Shown piece by piece: positions 61,493 through 64,000 of a stretch of 64,000 nucleotides of DNA. The notes under the pieces are model-generated. The model saw nothing but the letters and a program-made list of their open reading frames with translations, was not told the DNA's origin and did no database searches. The position numbers and the translations under genes were made by a program. The stretch is from contig NZ_NIDE01000004.1 in assembly GCF_002197845.1 (NCBI RefSeq), forward strand, positions 1,302,001 through 1,366,000, in the 5' to 3' direction. The stretch's first letter is position 1; each line of letters opens with the position of its first letter. The stretch is from Fimbriiglobus ruber (GTDB lineage: Bacteria; Planctomycetota; Planctomycetia; Gemmatales; Gemmataceae).

Positions 61493-62791
61493 TCACCGGT
61501 CAATCTCCCCCATCACCACGTCGAAACTCCCGACAATGGCAGGGATGTCGGCGATCAGGCAGCCGCGGCAGATCTCATCCGCCACGCTCAGGTTCGCGAA
61601 GCAGGACGACCGCGCCCTCACCCGTAGCGGGACGTTCTCCTTCGCCGGGCGGCCGACCACGTGGAAGCCCATTTGCCCCCGCGGGCACTCGGTCTCGACG
61701 TAACACTCGCCCGGCGTCAGCGTCCGCGGCGGCTCGATCCGGTGGGAATACTTTGTCTTCAGCGCGTCGGCGAGCGCGGCGTCGGCCTTCTTCGCTTCGT
61801 CCGGCGTGAGCGACGGTTTCCGCGCCGCGTGGTCGTCTCGCAGGGCGACCCACTCGGCTTGCAGCTTCTCGTACTTCGCCATCGCCTGCTCGACGAGGCC
61901 GATGCTCTCGACCACTTCCCGCATCCGCACGTAGAACCGATGCCAGCAGTCGCCAATGACGCCGCCAGAGGGCGCGGCGTCGAACGGCGGGACGGGTACT
62001 TCAAACTGGTAGTCCTCGTACCCGCTGTACGGCTCCGTCTTGCGCAAGTCCCAGGCCGGATCTCCCTGGGTGCGGTCGAGCGAGCCACGGAGGACGGGGC
62101 CGGTGCAGCCGTAGCCGAGGGCGAGCGCCTTCGACAGTACGCCGATGCCGGCCGTCCGCTTCACGAAGATGTGGTTCGTCGTGAGCAGGGCGTGGTATTC
62201 GGGGATGCGGGGCTTGAAGTACGCCAGGAACTGCTTGCAGCGCTGGAGCCAGCCGTCCGGAAGGTCATCGTGGGCGCCGCCGATGGTGAGGTAGCTGTAC
62301 GTGAGCCGGGCGCCGCAGACGTCTTCAAAGAGGTCGAGGATCTGCTCCCGTTCGCGGAAGGCGTACAGGAACGGACTGAACGACCCGAGGTCGAGGCCGT
62401 ACGCGCCCATGCCGACGAGGTGGGAGGCGATCCGGTTCAGCTCGCAAATCAGGACGCGGATCACCCGGGCCTTTTCCGGCACCTTCGTCCCGCACAGCTT
62501 TTCGATTGCGAGCGAGTAGCCGAGATTCATGTTCATCGCGGCGAGGTAGTCCATCCGGTCCGTGTACGGGATGAACTGGATCGGCGTGACGTTCTCCCCG
62601 ATTTTCTCGGCGCACCGATGCAGGTAGCCCAGGTGTGGCACGACCTCACGGATCACCTCGCCGTCCGTCCGCAGCACGAGCCGGAGGACGCCGTGCGTGC
62701 TGGGGTGTTGCGGCCCCATGTTGACGAGCATCTCGTCCGTGCGGACGTCGAACTCGATGACGGTCGGGTCGGCGGTGAACTGAGGGGACAT
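61493..62791 (-). CDS. nuoD: NADH-quinone oxidoreductase subunit D
   Basis: 432 residues. The N-terminal part contains NMGPQHPSTHGVLRLVLRTDGE and LHRCAEKIGENVTP, then RASHLVGMGAYGLDLGS-like sequence (here RIASHLVGMGAYGLDLGS), all 49-kDa subunit signatures that line the quinone site. The end GSFDVVMGEIDR is the canonical C-terminus. A charged insertion of about 40 residues (near residue 310-350, KPSLTPDEAKKADAALADA) is not in most NuoD proteins. The subunit belongs to the peripheral arm of complex I. No other nuo gene is seen in the window, so it is apparently separated from the main operon or the neighbours continue elsewhere. Confidence 0.93.
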   Translation of the reverse strand: MSPQFTADPTVIEFDVRTDEMLVNMGPQHPSTHGVLRLVLRTDGEVIREVVPHLGYLHRCAEKIGENVTPIQFIPYTDRMDYLAAMNMNLGYSLAIEKLCGTKVPEKARVIRVLICELNRIASHLVGMGAYGLDLGSFSPFLYAFREREQILDLFEDVCGARLTYSYLTIGGAHDDLPDGWLQRCKQFLAYFKPRIPEYHALLTTNHIFVKRTAGIGVLSKALALGYGCTGPVLRGSLDRTQGDPAWDLRKTEPYSGYEDYQFEVPVPPFDAAPSGGVIGDCWHRFYVRMREVVESIGLVEQAMAKYEKLQAEWVALRDDHAARKPSLTPDEAKKADAALADALKTKYSHRIEPPRTLTPGECYVETECPRGQMGFHVVGRPAKENVPLRVRARSSCFANLSVADEICRGCLIADIPAIVGSFDVVMGEIDR

Positions 62792-62948
62792 CGGGAGGGT
62801 TCTCGGTCGACTCGCGGGAGAAGCGCCCAGAAGGCCGGGTCGTCACACGCACCTGACAAGCGAGAGCCGTCGGAGAAAACCGGAGCGCGCTCGTCGGTGC
62901 GTGTGGTCACGATTATACTGTTCGCCATCCCACCTACCGAGACTTATC

Positions 62949-63647
62949 ATGCCAACCGAGTTTACCCCCGTCCGACGTCTCGCTTTCCGATCGCTCGTCG
63001 CTGGTGTCGTCGCGGCGATCGCACCCGTTCTCGCGTTCGCGATAGAACCTGAACGCGCTAAGAAATGGGAGCCGGAGATCGCCGGCATCGAGAAGCGGTT
63101 GAAGCAGAACCCGTCCGCGAAGGACTGCGTCGCCTTTGTGGGCAGTTCCACGATTCGCATGTGGGACGTGAAGAAGTCGTTCCCGGATATGAACGTGGTC
63201 AACCTCGGCTTCGGCGGGTCCGAGATCCGCGACAGCACGCATTTCGCCCCACGCATCCTGCTGCCGCTCGACCCGAAAGCGATCGTCTTTTACGCGGGCG
63301 ACAACGACCTCGCAAGCGGCCGCAAGCCGGCACAAGTGCGCGACGACTTCCGCGAGTTCGTCGGCGTGGTCCGCGCGAAGTTGCCGACGACGCCGATCCT
63401 GTTCCTGTGCGTGAAGCCGAGTATCCAGCGGTGGTCGCAGTTCGAGAAGCAGAAAGAAGCGAACGCGCTGGTGAAGGCCCTCTGCTCGGAAGGAAGCCAC
63501 CTTGTTTACGTCGACCTCATCCCCGGCATCCTGGGCACGGACGGGAAGCCGAAGGCCGAGCTGTTCGCGAAAGACGGCCTTCACCTCAACCCGAAGGGCT
63601 ACGAGGTTCTCAACGCGGAAGTGAAAGCCTTTTTTAGCCGCAGATGA
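62949..63647 (+). CDS. SGNH/GDSL-type hydrolase
   Basis: 232 residues from the ATG at 62949 (MPTEFTPVRR); the 16 codons before it are unlikely to be used. A signal-like hydrophobic stretch covers residues 13-34 (LVAGVVAAIAPVLAFAIE). SGNH blocks: block I FVGSSTIRMWD (nucleophile Ser), block II NLGFGGS (Gly), block III FYAGDNDLA (Asn), block V DGLHLNPKG (Asp and His). These are esterase or acetyl-hydrolase types acting on carbohydrate or lipid esters outside the cytosol. The last codons (SRR and the stop) lie inside a mobile palindrome. Confidence 0.88.
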   Translation: MPTEFTPVRRLAFRSLVAGVVAAIAPVLAFAIEPERAKKWEPEIAGIEKRLKQNPSAKDCVAFVGSSTIRMWDVKKSFPDMNVVNLGFGGSEIRDSTHFAPRILLPLDPKAIVFYAGDNDLASGRKPAQVRDDFREFVGVVRAKLPTTPILFLCVKPSIQRWSQFEKQKEANALVKALCSEGSHLVYVDLIPGILGTDGKPKAELFAKDGLHLNPKGYEVLNAEVKAFFSRR

Positions 63648-63731
63648 ACGCGGATAAACGCGGATCAAAAATACAGATCAATGCTTTGATCTTTTCTGAT
63701 CCGCGTTTATCCGCGTTCATCTGCGGCTAAA
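63633..63731. repeat. Perfect 35-bp palindrome (REP/MITE-like), family C
   Basis: TTTAGCCGCAGATGAACGCG and its continuation to 63667 are exactly complementary to 63697-63731; a small second hairpin (AGATCAA/TTGATCT) sits in the loop. Directly after come two more TTTTTGCGGCTAAA-like copies of the outer end. The left arm covers the final codons and stop of the SGNH hydrolase gene, and the right side nearly reaches the stop of the next gene at 63741. Confidence 0.9.
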
Positions 63732-63740
63732 TTTTTGCGG

Positions 63741-64000
63741 CTAAATTTTTGCGGCCAATTCGACTCGTGCCTTGACCCGCTCGCGGCTGACGCGGGCGAG
63801 CAGTTCCTCGGCGGTGCCGCGGGTCAGGCCGGTGGCAAGCGTGAAGGTGGGTTGCTTCAACAGCGCCTCGGCTTCCTCGCCGGAACACGCACGGGCGGCG
63901 CGGACGACGGGAATCAGAGCCTCGGTCGCGATCGTCGCGTGGGCGTCGACCTCGACCTTCCACTCGGCGGCGGCCGGTTCGCGGCGGAGGAGCCGTTCCA
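63741..64000 (-). CDS. Hypothetical protein, 5' truncated by window end
   Basis: The frame on the minus strand reads ERLLRREPAAAEWKVEVDAH, then a largely Ala/Glu/Arg-rich helical stretch ending LARVSRERVKARVELAAKI and TAG at 63741-63743. About 86 residues are visible and the start lies beyond the window. No family is recognised from this fragment. The stop codon and the last codons lie within the repeated TTTTTGCGGCTAAA end of the palindrome, as on the other side. Confidence 0.6.
   Translation of the reverse strand, partial: ERLLRREPAAAEWKVEVDAHATIATEALIPVVRAARACSGEEAEALLKQPTFTLATGLTRGTAEELLARVSRERVKARVELAAKI

Overview
The window is GC-rich DNA from a planctomycete, most likely a member of the Gemmataceae (Gemmata/Fimbriiglobus type). 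The assignment rests on lineage-typical gene families: two DUF1559 proteins with prepilin-like N-termini, a very large secreted dehydrogenase-HEAT-cytochrome c protein of the PVC type, an ECF sigma factor next to a WD40-repeat Ser/Thr kinase, a giant repeat-rich surface protein, several TPR membrane proteins and a PEP-CTERM protein. No rRNA, tRNA or CRISPR array was seen.

Layout. 1-8.2 kb: a truncated alkaline-phosphatase-family enzyme, the relic of a tyrosine recombinase, an SDR oxidoreductase, a non-coding tract with a repeat spaced about 75 bp, a tiny 36-residue membrane protein, a DUF2817 peptidase-like protein, a membrane-anchored trypsin-like protease, a Dps ferritin and a small membrane protein. 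8.3-20.3 kb: a surface-polysaccharide locus (ABC exporter permease and ATPase, methyltransferase, hexapeptide acyltransferase, DegT-type aminotransferase, four glycosyltransferases, DUF2304 protein). It is interrupted by a nested pair of insertion sequences: an IS1202-like element sitting inside the terminal repeat of an IS5-type element. 20.3-34.6 kb: TPR/GT-C-like membrane proteins, zinc-ribbon/OB-fold-like proteins, the DUF1559 pair, a 917-residue TPR protein and a VapBC-like toxin-antitoxin pair. 34.8-43 kb: the PVC-type dehydrogenase, a PEP-CTERM protein, threonine synthase, a deoxyhypusine-synthase-like enzyme and MobA.

43.1-52.6 kb holds one giant surface-protein gene on the minus strand, split by an apparent one-base deletion; restoring that base gives an open frame of exactly 3,156 residues. 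Its parts are a beta-helix-like region with 186-residue repeats, 14 Ig-like repeats of 83 residues, five MBG/YDG-like repeats, a Pro-rich linker and FG-GAP repeats. It is divergent from an ECF sigma factor and a zinc-finger/kinase/WD40 protein (53.1-57.3 kb), an arrangement that suggests, but does not show, regulation.

57.7-64 kb: a small amphipathic stress-type protein with a clear terminator, and a two-gene nucleic-acid repair cassette (ATP-dependent RNA ligase plus HD-Pnk end-healing enzyme), which is the most interesting biochemical system in the window. After it come a secreted protein, an isolated nuoD, an SGNH hydrolase and a partial unknown gene. Three unrelated long palindromes lie in or beside intergenic regions at 42.9, 60.3 and 63.7 kb, and look like miniature mobile or REP-like sequences.
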